Shown piece after piece: positions 47,082-55,601 of a DNA stretch of 63,680 nt. Every line of letters begins with the position of its first letter. Position 1 is the first letter of the stretch. Under the pieces are notes generated by a model that did not search any database, was not told the DNA's origin, and saw nothing but the letters and a program-made list of their open reading frames with translations. Origin of the DNA: Kibdelosporangium persicum (GTDB taxonomy: Bacteria > Actinomycetota > Actinomycetes > Mycobacteriales > Pseudonocardiaceae); assembly GCF_013280595.1 (NCBI RefSeq), contig NZ_JAAATY010000046.1, positions 1 through 63,680 on the forward strand, read 5' to 3'. Position numbers and translations under genes: made by a program.

Positions 47082-48290
47082 ATGGCGGCCGATCTGGCGG
47101 TACTGGGCGGTGATCCGGCCTTCCGGCAGCCGTTGCACGTGGGCAGGCCGAACATCCCGGAACCGGGCAAGGTGTTGCGGCGCATCGAAGCGGCGATGGA
47201 CCGCCGCTGGCTGACACATTTCGGCCCGTTGTCGCGGCAGTTCGAGGAGAAGATCGCCGAGGCGGCCGGCGTGCGGTACTGCGTCGCGATGTGCAACGCG
47301 AGCATCGGGCTGCAGATCCTGGCGAGGGCGGCGGGCCTGCGCGGTGAGGTCGTGGTCCCGTCGTTCACCTTCATCGCGTCCGCGCACACGTTGCTGTGGG
47401 AGGGGATCACGCCGGTCTTCTGCGACATCGACGAATCCACCGGCAACATCGACCCGGACCATGCCAGGCACGTGATCACCGACCGGACCACGGGCATCCT
47501 CGCGGTGCACCTGTGGGGGCATCCCGCGCCCACCGAGCGGCTGGACGACCTCGCCGCCGAGCATGGGCTCGCGTTGTTCTACGACAGCGCGCACGCCATC
47601 GGCAGCAAACACCACGGCCGGCCGGTCGGCGGTTTCGGTGGTGCCGAGGTACTCAGCTTCCACGCGACGAAGTTCATCAACTCCTTCGAGGGCGGCGCCC
47701 TGGTCACCGACGACGAAGGACTGGCCGAGCAGGTCCGGCTGATGCACAACTACGGCCGCGGCACCGGAGCGGAAGTGCGGTCGGTGGGCACCAACGCGAA
47801 GATGACCGAGGTCGCCGCGGCGATGGGGCTCACATCGTTGGAGAACATGCCGTATCTCATCTCGGTCAACAGCGGGCACTACCGGACCTACCGCGCCGGG
47901 CTGGCCGGCGTCCCGGGAATTTCCCTGCGCGCACCGGATCCGGCCGACGAGGTCAACCACCAGTACATCGTGATCGAGGTCGACCAGGAGGCGGCCGGGA
48001 TCGACCGCGACTCGGTCGTCGCCGCGTTGGCGGCAGAGAACGTGTTGACGCGTACGCACTTCCACCCAGGTTGTCACCGGACCGAGCCGTACGTACGCGA
48101 TCCGGCGCGGCACGCTCCCCTGCCGTTGCCGCGTTCGGAAGCGCTCGGCGACCGGGTGATCTCGCTGCCGACCGGCATGGAGGTCACCACCGCGGACGTC
48201 ACGACCGTGTGCCGGCTGATCGGCCGGATCGTCGAGCTGGCACCCAAAATCCCGCGAGCGGCGCTGTCCCGGCCGACCGGGGTCATCTGA
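47082..48290 (+). CDS. NDP-4-keto sugar aminotransferase (DesI/SpnR-like)
   Basis: 402-aa DegT-family PLP enzyme with the Lys in SFHATKFINSFEGG, a pattern shared with DesI-type 4-aminotransferases, and FYDSAHAIGSKHHG for phosphate binding. Following a 3-dehydrase in the operon, the likely product is a dTDP-4-amino-2,3,4,6-tetradeoxyhexose, the unmethylated forosamine/tolyposamine type. ATG 47082 lies two bases after the 3-dehydrase stop. No N-methyltransferase (SpnS/DesVI type) was found, so the amine may stay free or be acylated. Confidence 0.9.
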   Translation: MAADLAVLGGDPAFRQPLHVGRPNIPEPGKVLRRIEAAMDRRWLTHFGPLSRQFEEKIAEAAGVRYCVAMCNASIGLQILARAAGLRGEVVVPSFTFIASAHTLLWEGITPVFCDIDESTGNIDPDHARHVITDRTTGILAVHLWGHPAPTERLDDLAAEHGLALFYDSAHAIGSKHHGRPVGGFGGAEVLSFHATKFINSFEGGALVTDDEGLAEQVRLMHNYGRGTGAEVRSVGTNAKMTEVAAAMGLTSLENMPYLISVNSGHYRTYRAGLAGVPGISLRAPDPADEVNHQYIVIEVDQEAAGIDRDSVVAALAAENVLTRTHFHPGCHRTEPYVRDPARHAPLPLPRSEALGDRVISLPTGMEVTTADVTTVCRLIGRIVELAPKIPRAALSRPTGVI

Positions 48291-48309
48291 AAGGACAGGG
48301 AGACCTTCC

Positions 48310-49581
48310 ATGCGCGTTCTGTTCACCAGCTTCGGGGCGAGGTCACACGTCTACAACCAGGTTCCGCTGGCCTGGGCGCTGCACACCGCGGGACACCAGG
48401 TATGCCTGGTCAGCCAGGCGGACATGGCCGAGGTGCTCGCCGGCACCGGCCTGCACCACGTCGTCGCCGGACCGCGGTCGGACGGGGAGCTGGACGCGGC
48501 CGGCGCCGGGGCCTTCTTCGAGAACCTGGAGTTCGACTTCACCCTCCACCGCACAGCGGACATGACGCTCGAGCACCTGCAGGGTGTGTTCGCCGTGTTC
48601 GGTGGTCTGGTCTTCCCGTACTCGGCCAGTGACGCCGTGCTCGACGACGTGGTCCGGTTCGCCCGGCACTGGCGTCCCGACCTGGTCGTCTGGGATCCGT
48701 ACACGTTCTTCGGGCCGATCGCCGCGGCTGCCTGCGGCGCGGCGCACGCCCGGCTGCTGATCGGCCTGGACTTCATCGCCCGGATGCGGTCGGTGTTCCT
48801 CGGCCTGACCGCCCAGCAGCCCGCCGAGTTGCGTGACGACCCGATGGAGGAGTGGCTGACGTGGGCGTTGGGCCGGTTCGGCGGCACGTTCGACGAACAG
48901 CTGGTCACGGGACAGTGGACCATTGACGCGATGCCCGAGTCGATGCGGTTGCCTGTGGACGTGGACTACCACTCGATGCGTTACGTCCCGTACAACGGGT
49001 CGTCCGCTATCCCGGACTGGGTGCACGAGCCACCGAAGCGGCCGCGTGTCTGTGTCACTTTCGGAGTGTCCAACCGGGACTCAGGCGTGGACATTCCGGA
49101 TCTGCTGTCCGCCAGCCTTGACGCCGTCGCCGCGTTGGATGTCGACGTGGTCGCCACCCTGAACGCCGACCAGCTGACGAACGTGCGGTCCATTCCGGAC
49201 AACGTGCGAGTCGCCGAGTACGTGCCGCTGCACGCGCTGCTGCCGTCCTGCTCGGCCGTTGTGCACCATGGCGGGATCGGCACCTTCAGCGCGGCGCGGG
49301 TCTACGGCGTCCCGCAGCTCATTGTGGACTCACGGCCTGGCAACTTCCCCGACCCGGGCTTCATGGGCAGCTACGTGTCCGATGCCGGTGCAGGGTTCGG
49401 CCTGTCCCAAGCCGAGGTCTCACCGGAATCGCTGCGGGACAGGATCCAGCTCCTGGTGGACGACCAGCGGTATGCGACCGGAGCGGCCTACCTCCGTGCG
49501 GAGGCGTTGGCCACCCCGAGTCCCAACGAGATCGTGCCGGCGCTGGAACGGCTGACCGCCCAGCACCGCACCGTCACCTGA
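48310..49581 (+). CDS. Glycosyltransferase 2 (GT-B, EryCIII/DesVII type)
   Basis: 423-aa paralogue of glycosyltransferases 1 and 3 with MRVLFTSFGARSHVYNQV at the N-terminus and CSAVVHHGGIGTFSAARVYGVPQL (donor site, key HHGGxGT) near residue 315. It follows the aminotransferase by 19 nt in the second sugar operon, so it most likely transfers the 4-amino-tetradeoxy sugar. Its last 8 bases overlap the 3' end of the convergent P450-like gene. The region after the donor motif (DSRPGNFPDPGFMGSYV) differs from the other two (which have Q/V-LWD or KVWD), which may reflect a different donor. Confidence 0.92.
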   Translation: MRVLFTSFGARSHVYNQVPLAWALHTAGHQVCLVSQADMAEVLAGTGLHHVVAGPRSDGELDAAGAGAFFENLEFDFTLHRTADMTLEHLQGVFAVFGGLVFPYSASDAVLDDVVRFARHWRPDLVVWDPYTFFGPIAAAACGAAHARLLIGLDFIARMRSVFLGLTAQQPAELRDDPMEEWLTWALGRFGGTFDEQLVTGQWTIDAMPESMRLPVDVDYHSMRYVPYNGSSAIPDWVHEPPKRPRVCVTFGVSNRDSGVDIPDLLSASLDAVAALDVDVVATLNADQLTNVRSIPDNVRVAEYVPLHALLPSCSAVVHHGGIGTFSAARVYGVPQLIVDSRPGNFPDPGFMGSYVSDAGAGFGLSQAEVSPESLRDRIQLLVDDQRYATGAAYLRAEALATPSPNEIVPALERLTAQHRTVT

Positions 49582-50773
49582 TCATCGGGCAGCGCAGAAT
49601 TCCACGCACCACCGGTGACCTGCGCCGCCGGAGGACCGGCCCGGCGGCGCGCAGTCCCGGTGCCTTGGCCGTGATGGCCCGTAGCGCCGCCTTCGCCACC
49701 GTGCGCGCGAAACCGGCCGAGAACGTGCCGTACCTGCCTTCGCTCAGCGAAAGATTCTCGCCGTCGCGGGACAGGTCGAAGTCGTCGGGGGCGTCGAACA
49801 CCTCCGGGTCACGGTTCGCCGCGCCGACGACCACGACGACTTCGTCACCGGCCACGATGGTCTCACCCGCGACCTCTATCTCGTCCCGCGCGATCCGTGG
49901 CTCGATCCGGATCGGCGGGGCGTACCGGAGCGTTTCCTGGACCGCACGCCCGGCCAGGTCAGGCTCTTCGGCCACCGCCTGCCACTGTTCGGGTTTCTCC
50001 AGCAAGGCGAGCACGCTGGCGCAAACCAGGGCCGTGGTGATCTCGACGCCCACGACGCTGATCACCATGCTCGCGGTCACCAGATCCGGGTGCCGCCCAT
50101 GCTCGGCGAACAGGCCGTGTAACCGCACGATGGCCGCAGTCAGCCGTCTGGCGTCGTCGTACTTCGGTGGGCAGAGCACCGCGTCCAAGGCGATCGACAC
50201 GTCCGCGCACAACTGGCCGAATGCTTCCCCGTCCGGGACGCCAACGACCTGACGAGCCAGTTCGACCGCGACCGGCCGGGCGAAGTCGGTCATCAGGTCG
50301 AACCGGACGCCGATCCGGTCCACCGTGGACTCGCACACTGCCGCCGCGGACGCGGGCGGCACCGTGAACCGGTCGACCGGCAGTCGCTCGTACTCCTTTC
50401 TGGTCAAGCACATCCCAGCCCGATCCAACGACAGGATGTGGCTCAGCAACGGTTCTTCCAACGAAAGCGCACGCTGGTTTCCGTGCTCGGGGTCGGCGTA
50501 CCACGTCTCCATGGCCGGGTTCGCCAGGATCTCGGCACTCGTCGCGTAGGTCCCGGTCACCCAGGCCTGCGCCGTGCTGCGGTACAGCGGGCCACGTTCG
50601 CGCACCTGCCGTTCGAAGTCGACCGGCGAATCGGCATGCGCACGCAACAACATCCCGTACGGATCACCCCACGACGGTGAACTCGCGATCCACTGCAAGC
50701 CACGGACCACCAGCAGATGCAGTCCCAGTTCGGTGTCCACCGGCACGGCCGGGACCGTCTTCTTGACTGTCAT
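49574..50773 (-). CDS. P450-like glycosyltransferase auxiliary protein (DesVIII/EryCII type)
   Basis: 399-aa protein with a cytochrome P450 fold but no heme ligand. The ExxR helix is kept (ETLRY), whereas the FGxGxHxCxG loop reads F-S-A-G-F-A-R-T-V-A, so the Cys is Thr and the His is Ala. The I-helix AGxxTT is VGVEITT. This is the diagnostic state of DesVIII, EryCII and related helpers that activate DesVII/EryCIII-type glycosyltransferases. Here it is convergent with glycosyltransferase 2 rather than cotranscribed before a glycosyltransferase, an unusual arrangement. It may serve one or more of the three paralogues. Expression is from the 50774-50897 divergent gap shared with the LAL regulator. 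Confidence 0.9.
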   Translation of the reverse strand: MTVKKTVPAVPVDTELGLHLLVVRGLQWIASSPSWGDPYGMLLRAHADSPVDFERQVRERGPLYRSTAQAWVTGTYATSAEILANPAMETWYADPEHGNQRALSLEEPLLSHILSLDRAGMCLTRKEYERLPVDRFTVPPASAAAVCESTVDRIGVRFDLMTDFARPVAVELARQVVGVPDGEAFGQLCADVSIALDAVLCPPKYDDARRLTAAIVRLHGLFAEHGRHPDLVTASMVISVVGVEITTALVCASVLALLEKPEQWQAVAEEPDLAGRAVQETLRYAPPIRIEPRIARDEIEVAGETIVAGDEVVVVVGAANRDPEVFDAPDDFDLSRDGENLSLSEGRYGTFSAGFARTVAKAALRAITAKAPGLRAAGPVLRRRRSPVVRGILRCPMIR

Positions 50774-50897
50774 GACACGCCATCATTATGACCCGCGCTA
50801 CACGGAGGGTGGAGGGAGGCTAACTCGCCGCGGCAGTCGAGCCGGAGACTAGCTTTCGTCCAGCGGCAACCAAGAGAGCCGAATTACCGTCGCCCTC

Positions 50898-53276
50898 ATG
50901 GCATTGACGGAACGCGACCGCGCCGCGGCCACCCTACGAGGTGTGGTCGACGATCGCCCCTGCGGCCGGGCAGTGCTGCTGACCGGAGCCATCGGCACCG
51001 GGAAGACCGCGCTGCTGCACGACTTCGTCGGCCACGCGAAGCGCTCCGGCATGACAGTGCTGACCGCGACCGCGTCCCGTGCCGAGACGTCGCTGCCCGC
51101 CGGAGTGTTGGGCCAGCTCGCCTTCGGCACGGAACTCCCCGTGCACCAGGGGTTCTGTCAGGCTCTGCTGGCCATGGGACCGGCGGTCGTCGCGGTCGAC
51201 GACATCCAGTTCGCCGACCAGGAATCGCTCACCGCGCTGTTGTTCCTGGCCCGCAGGCTCGCCTCGGCCCAGGTGTCCCTGGTGCTCACCGAATGGATCT
51301 ACCCGTGGCGGCACGGGCCATGGTTTCGTGCCGAGATCAGCAGCCATCCCACGTTCCAGCGACTGCACCTGCCACTGCTCTCCCCTGTCGGTGTGGACAA
51401 GGTGCTCCAGCAGCGCGCCCCCGATCGCGCCAACGCCGGGCGATCCCACGGGGTCACCGGCGGCAATCCACTGTTGACAGTGGCTCTGGCTGAAGGGAAC
51501 CTGACCGGCGGTGGCATGGCGACATGCCTTCAGCGTCTGGATCCGCCGCTGGCTCGGCTGGCACATGCCCTTGCTGTCCTTCATGACTCCACACACGGTC
51601 ACGCCGCCGAAGTGGCGGGCGTCGAACCGAGGACGGCCACGGACAGCATGGAATTGCTTGCGGCCACAGGCCTTGTCGACTCAGGGCGGCTGCGCGCACC
51701 CGACGCGGTACTCGCCGCCATGAGCCCGGACGATCTTTCGGCAACGCACGCGCGGGTCGCCGAAGTGCTGTACCGGTCAGGCGCCACGGCAACGGATGTG
51801 GCCCGTCATCTGGTCGCCGCGCACCACGTCCGGACGGACTGGGCGATCGACGTCCTGCGTGAGGCCGCTGACCATGCGCTTGCTCGGGACGACGTCGCGA
51901 CGGCGACCGGTTTCCTCGACAAGGCCCTGCTGCTGGCGCGGGATACCGGACAGACCGCCGTGATCCAGTCCGAGTCGGCCACCGCGGAATGGCGGGTCAA
52001 TCCGCTGGCCGCGTTGCGCCGGCTCGGTGACCAGCCGGACCAAGCCGCCAGATACCTGCTGTGGCAAGGAAAAATCGGCCTTGCCACGCGGCTGCGCACG
52101 ACTCCGGACCCGGACCTCCGGCGAACGGCACTGTGGTTGTACGGTCCAGGACGAGCCGACGAGCTGTGCCCGGATGGTGACGTCTCCAACGACTTCCGGC
52201 ACGCGCACCACGTCCTGCGGACCGAGCAGCTCGACGACTCGACATTCACCACCTTGGGTCATGCCATCGCCGTGCTGCTGGACGCCGATCAGCAACATCT
52301 CGCACTGCCCCGCTGTGACGAGCTGATCAGCGAGGCCAAACGCCGCAAGGCACCGACCTGGGAAGCGGCCTTTCGCAGTCACCGCGCCGACATCGCACTA
52401 CGCCTTGGTGATCTGCCAACGGCACGTTCCCAGGCGCACGCGGTCTTGAGGATGTGCGACGAACTGCACCACCACACTCTTCTCGGCTCCGCGCTGGCAG
52501 TGGCCGTACGGGCCGCCACCGCATGCGGCAGCCTCGACGAGGCCGCTGAGCTGCTGGCCCGCAGTCTGCCCAACGAAGTCACGAACACCATTGGCTGGCT
52601 TTGTTTCCTGCATGCCCGTGGCCACTATCACCTTGCCGCAGGCGACGCCGCGCGTGCGATCGACGACTTCACCACATGCGGCAGGCTGGCACGCGCCTGG
52701 CAGCTCGACGACACCGCCCGGGTTCCCTGGCGCGCCGATCTGGCCGAGGCCCACCACCAGCTTGGCGAGCCGCTGAGGGCAAGGCATTGGGCCGTCCGCC
52801 AATTGGCGCGGACCAGCGACTCGACTCCCCGGGTCATGGGCATCTCCTTGCGGGCGTACGCCGCTGTCTGTGAACGGCACGAACGGGTCCGGGTCCTGGG
52901 CAACGCGACCGGTCTGTTGCGGTCCGCGGGTGACCGGCTCGAGTTGTCCCGTGCGCTGACCGACCTCAGCCGGGCGTGTTACGACGTCGGTGACCACAGC
53001 CGCGCCAGGCGATTGGCGAGCATGGCCACGACGGAAGCCCAGGCGGCGGGAGCACCGGCACTCCTGCCCGGCCACGCCGCCACGGACGTTCCCCGCACGT
53101 TGACGACCGCCGAGCGGCGGGTCGCGGCTTTGGCCGCGCTCGGCAGCACCAACCAGCAGATCGCGGAACGCCTGAAGGTGACGGCCAGCACGGTCGAACA
53201 GCACCTCACCAAGATCTACCGGAAGCTGAACGTCTCCCGGCGCACCGAACTGCCGTCGGTCCTGCGGACCGGCTGA
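50898..53276 (+). CDS. LAL-type LuxR regulator with ATPase domain
   Basis: 792-aa large ATP-binding LuxR regulator. Walker A GAIGTGKT (residues 30-37), Walker B VVAVDDIQFAD (97-107), a long helical repeat region, and a C-terminal LuxR HTH (about 728-790) with LTTAERRVAALAALGSTNQQIAERL, described by key residues T-x-x-E-x-x-V and N-Q-x-I-A-x-x-L. It is somewhat short for the class (usually 870-950). LALs activate macrolide and polyene clusters. Start ATG 50898 lacks a strong ribosome site. Glycosyltransferase 3 follows after 32 bp on the same strand. Confidence 0.92.
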   Translation: MALTERDRAAATLRGVVDDRPCGRAVLLTGAIGTGKTALLHDFVGHAKRSGMTVLTATASRAETSLPAGVLGQLAFGTELPVHQGFCQALLAMGPAVVAVDDIQFADQESLTALLFLARRLASAQVSLVLTEWIYPWRHGPWFRAEISSHPTFQRLHLPLLSPVGVDKVLQQRAPDRANAGRSHGVTGGNPLLTVALAEGNLTGGGMATCLQRLDPPLARLAHALAVLHDSTHGHAAEVAGVEPRTATDSMELLAATGLVDSGRLRAPDAVLAAMSPDDLSATHARVAEVLYRSGATATDVARHLVAAHHVRTDWAIDVLREAADHALARDDVATATGFLDKALLLARDTGQTAVIQSESATAEWRVNPLAALRRLGDQPDQAARYLLWQGKIGLATRLRTTPDPDLRRTALWLYGPGRADELCPDGDVSNDFRHAHHVLRTEQLDDSTFTTLGHAIAVLLDADQQHLALPRCDELISEAKRRKAPTWEAAFRSHRADIALRLGDLPTARSQAHAVLRMCDELHHHTLLGSALAVAVRAATACGSLDEAAELLARSLPNEVTNTIGWLCFLHARGHYHLAAGDAARAIDDFTTCGRLARAWQLDDTARVPWRADLAEAHHQLGEPLRARHWAVRQLARTSDSTPRVMGISLRAYAAVCERHERVRVLGNATGLLRSAGDRLELSRALTDLSRACYDVGDHSRARRLASMATTEAQAAGAPALLPGHAATDVPRTLTTAERRVAALAALGSTNQQIAERLKVTASTVEQHLTKIYRKLNVSRRTELPSVLRTG

Positions 53277-53308
53277 CCGCCGAGCACGAAACCCTTGGGG
53301 AGAGCCAG

Positions 53309-54562
53309 ATGCGTGTCCTGCTCACGCCGTTTTCCACCGCGCCGCACGTCTACAACGTGGTGCCGCTGGCCTGGGCGCTGCATGTCGCCGGCCACGAGGT
53401 CCGGATCGCCGGGCACCCCGACGTCACCGAGAAGATCACCGGCGCCGGGCTGACCGCCGTGGCGGTCGGCGATCCGCTGAACATCCAGGACGCGATCGAC
53501 GAATGGCCGGGTGACGAGTTCATGGCCGGGCTGACCGACGCGGTCGGCCTTGGCCTGCCCGAGCCGACCAGAACCGGGCAGTGGCTGCGGATGCTGGTGC
53601 TCGGCACGATCTCGATGTACTTCTGCGACGACTTCCCCACCGGCGGGCACCAGCGCATGGTGTCCGAGCTCGTGGACTTCGCCAGGGAATGGCGGCCGGA
53701 CCTGGTGCTGTGGGATCCGGTGAACCTGGCGGGCGCGGTGGCCGCGAAGGCCAGCGGCGCGGCGCACGCCCGCCTGTTGTTCGGGCACGACCTGGTCGGC
53801 GCCATGCGGCTGGCGTTCAGCGCGGGACCTCGTGAGGACGACCTGATCAGGGAATGGCTGACGACCACGCTGAAGCGCTACGACCTCACGTTCGACGAGG
53901 AGGTCATCCTCGGCCAGTTGACGGTCGACCCGATGCCGTCGTGGATGCGGATTCCGCTGGACCTGCGGTCCGTACCCATGCGCAACCTCCCGTACAACGG
54001 AACGGCTGAGGTGCCGGAGTGGCTGCGCGTGCCGGCTTCCCGGCCGCGGGTGTGCCTGACCTTGGGTGTGTCACAACGGGAGCACTGGGGCGACAACACG
54101 CTGATCTCCGACCTGGTCGCCGCGGTCGCCGAGCATGACGTCGAGGTCGTCGCCACCTTGAACGCCGACCAGCAGGCCACCATCGGAACCGTGCCGCCGA
54201 ATGTGCGAATGGTCGATTACGTGCCGCTGCACGCGTTGCTGCCGACGTGCTCGGCGATCATCCACCACGGTGGCACCGGAACGTACGCGAACGCCGCCGT
54301 GCACGGTGTGCCGCAACTGATCATCCCGGTGCAGCTCTGGGACGAGCAGCGCATCGCCGACGCCGTGGTCAAACGTGGTGCGGGACTACGGATCGATGCC
54401 GAGGAGCTGACCCTGCCGTCGATCAAGCTCGCCCTCACCAGACTGTTGACGACGCCGTCGTTCCGCCTTGGCGCGGCGGGAATCCAGGATTCGTTGGCGG
54501 CGACCCCGGCACCGAGCGACATCGTGCCCGCGTTGGAACGGCTTGCCGCCGGGCGCCGTTAA
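53309..54562 (+). CDS. Glycosyltransferase 3 (GT-B, EryCIII/DesVII type)
   Basis: 417-aa family 1 glycosyltransferase, start MRVLLTPFSTAPHVYNVV, donor motif IIHHGGTGTYANAAVHGVPQLI (key HHGGTGT) near residue 318 and the QLWDEQRIA block that contacts the donor sugar. ATG 53309 follows GGGGAGAG. With the canonical GTGT it is the least diverged of the three paralogues. It may act on the aglycone or extend the first sugar. Its TAA stop is inside the palindrome that precedes the next gene. Confidence 0.92.
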   Translation: MRVLLTPFSTAPHVYNVVPLAWALHVAGHEVRIAGHPDVTEKITGAGLTAVAVGDPLNIQDAIDEWPGDEFMAGLTDAVGLGLPEPTRTGQWLRMLVLGTISMYFCDDFPTGGHQRMVSELVDFAREWRPDLVLWDPVNLAGAVAAKASGAAHARLLFGHDLVGAMRLAFSAGPREDDLIREWLTTTLKRYDLTFDEEVILGQLTVDPMPSWMRIPLDLRSVPMRNLPYNGTAEVPEWLRVPASRPRVCLTLGVSQREHWGDNTLISDLVAAVAEHDVEVVATLNADQQATIGTVPPNVRMVDYVPLHALLPTCSAIIHHGGTGTYANAAVHGVPQLIIPVQLWDEQRIADAVVKRGAGLRIDAEELTLPSIKLALTRLLTTPSFRLGAAGIQDSLAATPAPSDIVPALERLAAGRR

Positions 54563-54594
54563 GTATACCGTGACGTATATCTGTTCAGATATAC
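54561..54594. promoter_or_regulatory. Overlapping palindromic operators before the heme A synthase homologue
   Basis: AAGTATAC (54561-54568), 6-nt spacer, GTATATCT (54575-54582) repeats the exporter-type 8-6-8 site with two mismatches. The right arm also starts a second, perfect palindrome with arms GTATATCTG (54575-54583) and CAGATATAC (54586-54594). The ATG of the gene is 15 bp further. The two palindromes could allow cooperative repression. Confidence 0.72.
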
Positions 54595-54608
54595 AAAAGG
54601 ACTCGTCG

Positions 54609-55517
54609 ATGACAACCGAATCCGCGACGGACACGCGGCGCCCGCTCGCGATCCGCATCGCTGTCGCCAGCCTGATCGCCAATGTGGTGATCGTGCTGAC
54701 CGGTTCGCTCGTCCGGCTGACCGGCTCCGGGCTCGGCTGTCCGACCTGGCCCCAGTGCACCGACGACTCGTTCGTGGCGACCGCGGAGCAGGGCGTCCAC
54801 GGCGTGATCGAGAACGGCAACCGGCTGCTCGGCGTGCTCGTCGGCCTGATCGCGATCGCCGCGGTGATCGCGGTGGTCCGGATGACCGGATGGCGGTCGG
54901 TTCCGTTCGCACTGTCCGTCGCGATCCTGGTCGCGGTCGGTGTCCAAGGTGTGGTCGGCGGCCTGAGCGTGCGGATGGACCTCGCGCCGGGGATCGTCGC
55001 CGCGCATTTCCTGATCAGCATGGGAATCGTCGCCGCTGCGACTGTCCTGATCGAACTCCTGCGCGCACGACCCGGCCCCGGCGTCACGGTGCCTCGCGGA
55101 TTGCGCTGGAGTATCGTCAGTTTGGCGCCCGCACTGGCGTTGGTGCACGGTTTCGGCGCCGTGGTGACCGGTGCCGGACCGCACGGCGGCGACAACAAAG
55201 CAGAACGGTTCGACCTGGATCCACTGCTGATGACGATCGTTCACGGCTTGGCCGTGGTGCTCTTCCTCGGCCTGCAGTTAGTGATCCTCGTGGGCTTCCG
55301 GATGGCCGCGATCAACGGGAAACCCGCTCACTCAGCCACCCTGCTGCTCGGGCTGTCACTCACTCAGGGAGTGCTGGGATACGTGCAATACCTGCTCGCG
55401 ATCCCCGCGATCCTTGTCGCCATCCATGTCGTCGGCGCCGCGTTGATCACGTGGGCGACCACGCTGACCATCGTGCACAGCCTGGCATGGCGATCCTCCT
55501 CAGTGGACACTCGTTGA
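54609..55517 (+). CDS. ctaA: Heme A synthase homologue (CtaA/COX15 family)
   Basis: 302-aa integral membrane protein with eight hydrophobic segments. VRLTGSGLGCPTWPQC carries the extracellular Cys pair (C44, C50) typical of CtaA, and the four heme-ligand His are visible: H64 (QGVHGVIENG), and those in IVAAHFLIS, TIVHGLAVV and AIHVVGAAL. It oxidises the methyl group of heme O to make heme A for cytochrome aa3 oxidase. The gene is preceded by operators of the exporter type and stands at the edge of a biosynthetic cluster instead of next to ctaB or cox genes, which suggests an inducible extra copy. A role in self-protection is inference. Confidence 0.88.
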   Translation: MTTESATDTRRPLAIRIAVASLIANVVIVLTGSLVRLTGSGLGCPTWPQCTDDSFVATAEQGVHGVIENGNRLLGVLVGLIAIAAVIAVVRMTGWRSVPFALSVAILVAVGVQGVVGGLSVRMDLAPGIVAAHFLISMGIVAAATVLIELLRARPGPGVTVPRGLRWSIVSLAPALALVHGFGAVVTGAGPHGGDNKAERFDLDPLLMTIVHGLAVVLFLGLQLVILVGFRMAAINGKPAHSATLLLGLSLTQGVLGYVQYLLAIPAILVAIHVVGAALITWATTLTIVHSLAWRSSSVDTR

Positions 55518-55562
55518 CCTCGTGTCGCGCGGCAGGGTCCAGTCCGATCCTGTCCACGCGAA

Positions 55563-55592
55563 GCGCTCGGCCGGGACATCCCGGCCGAGCGC
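55563..55592. terminator. Hairpin terminator between convergent genes
   Basis: Perfect 14-bp arms GCGCTCGGCCGGGA (55563-55576) and TCCCGGCCGAGCGC (55579-55592) with a 2-base centre, between the ctaA homologue (+) and the lyase (-). It marks the likely end of the biosynthetic cluster. Confidence 0.82.
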
Positions 55593-55601
55593 GTCCGCTG
55601 T

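Noticed and set aside
49574-50773. A catalytic cytochrome P450 hydroxylase
   Set aside because: The heme-binding Cys and neighbouring conserved residues are absent, so it is called as a glycosyltransferase helper.
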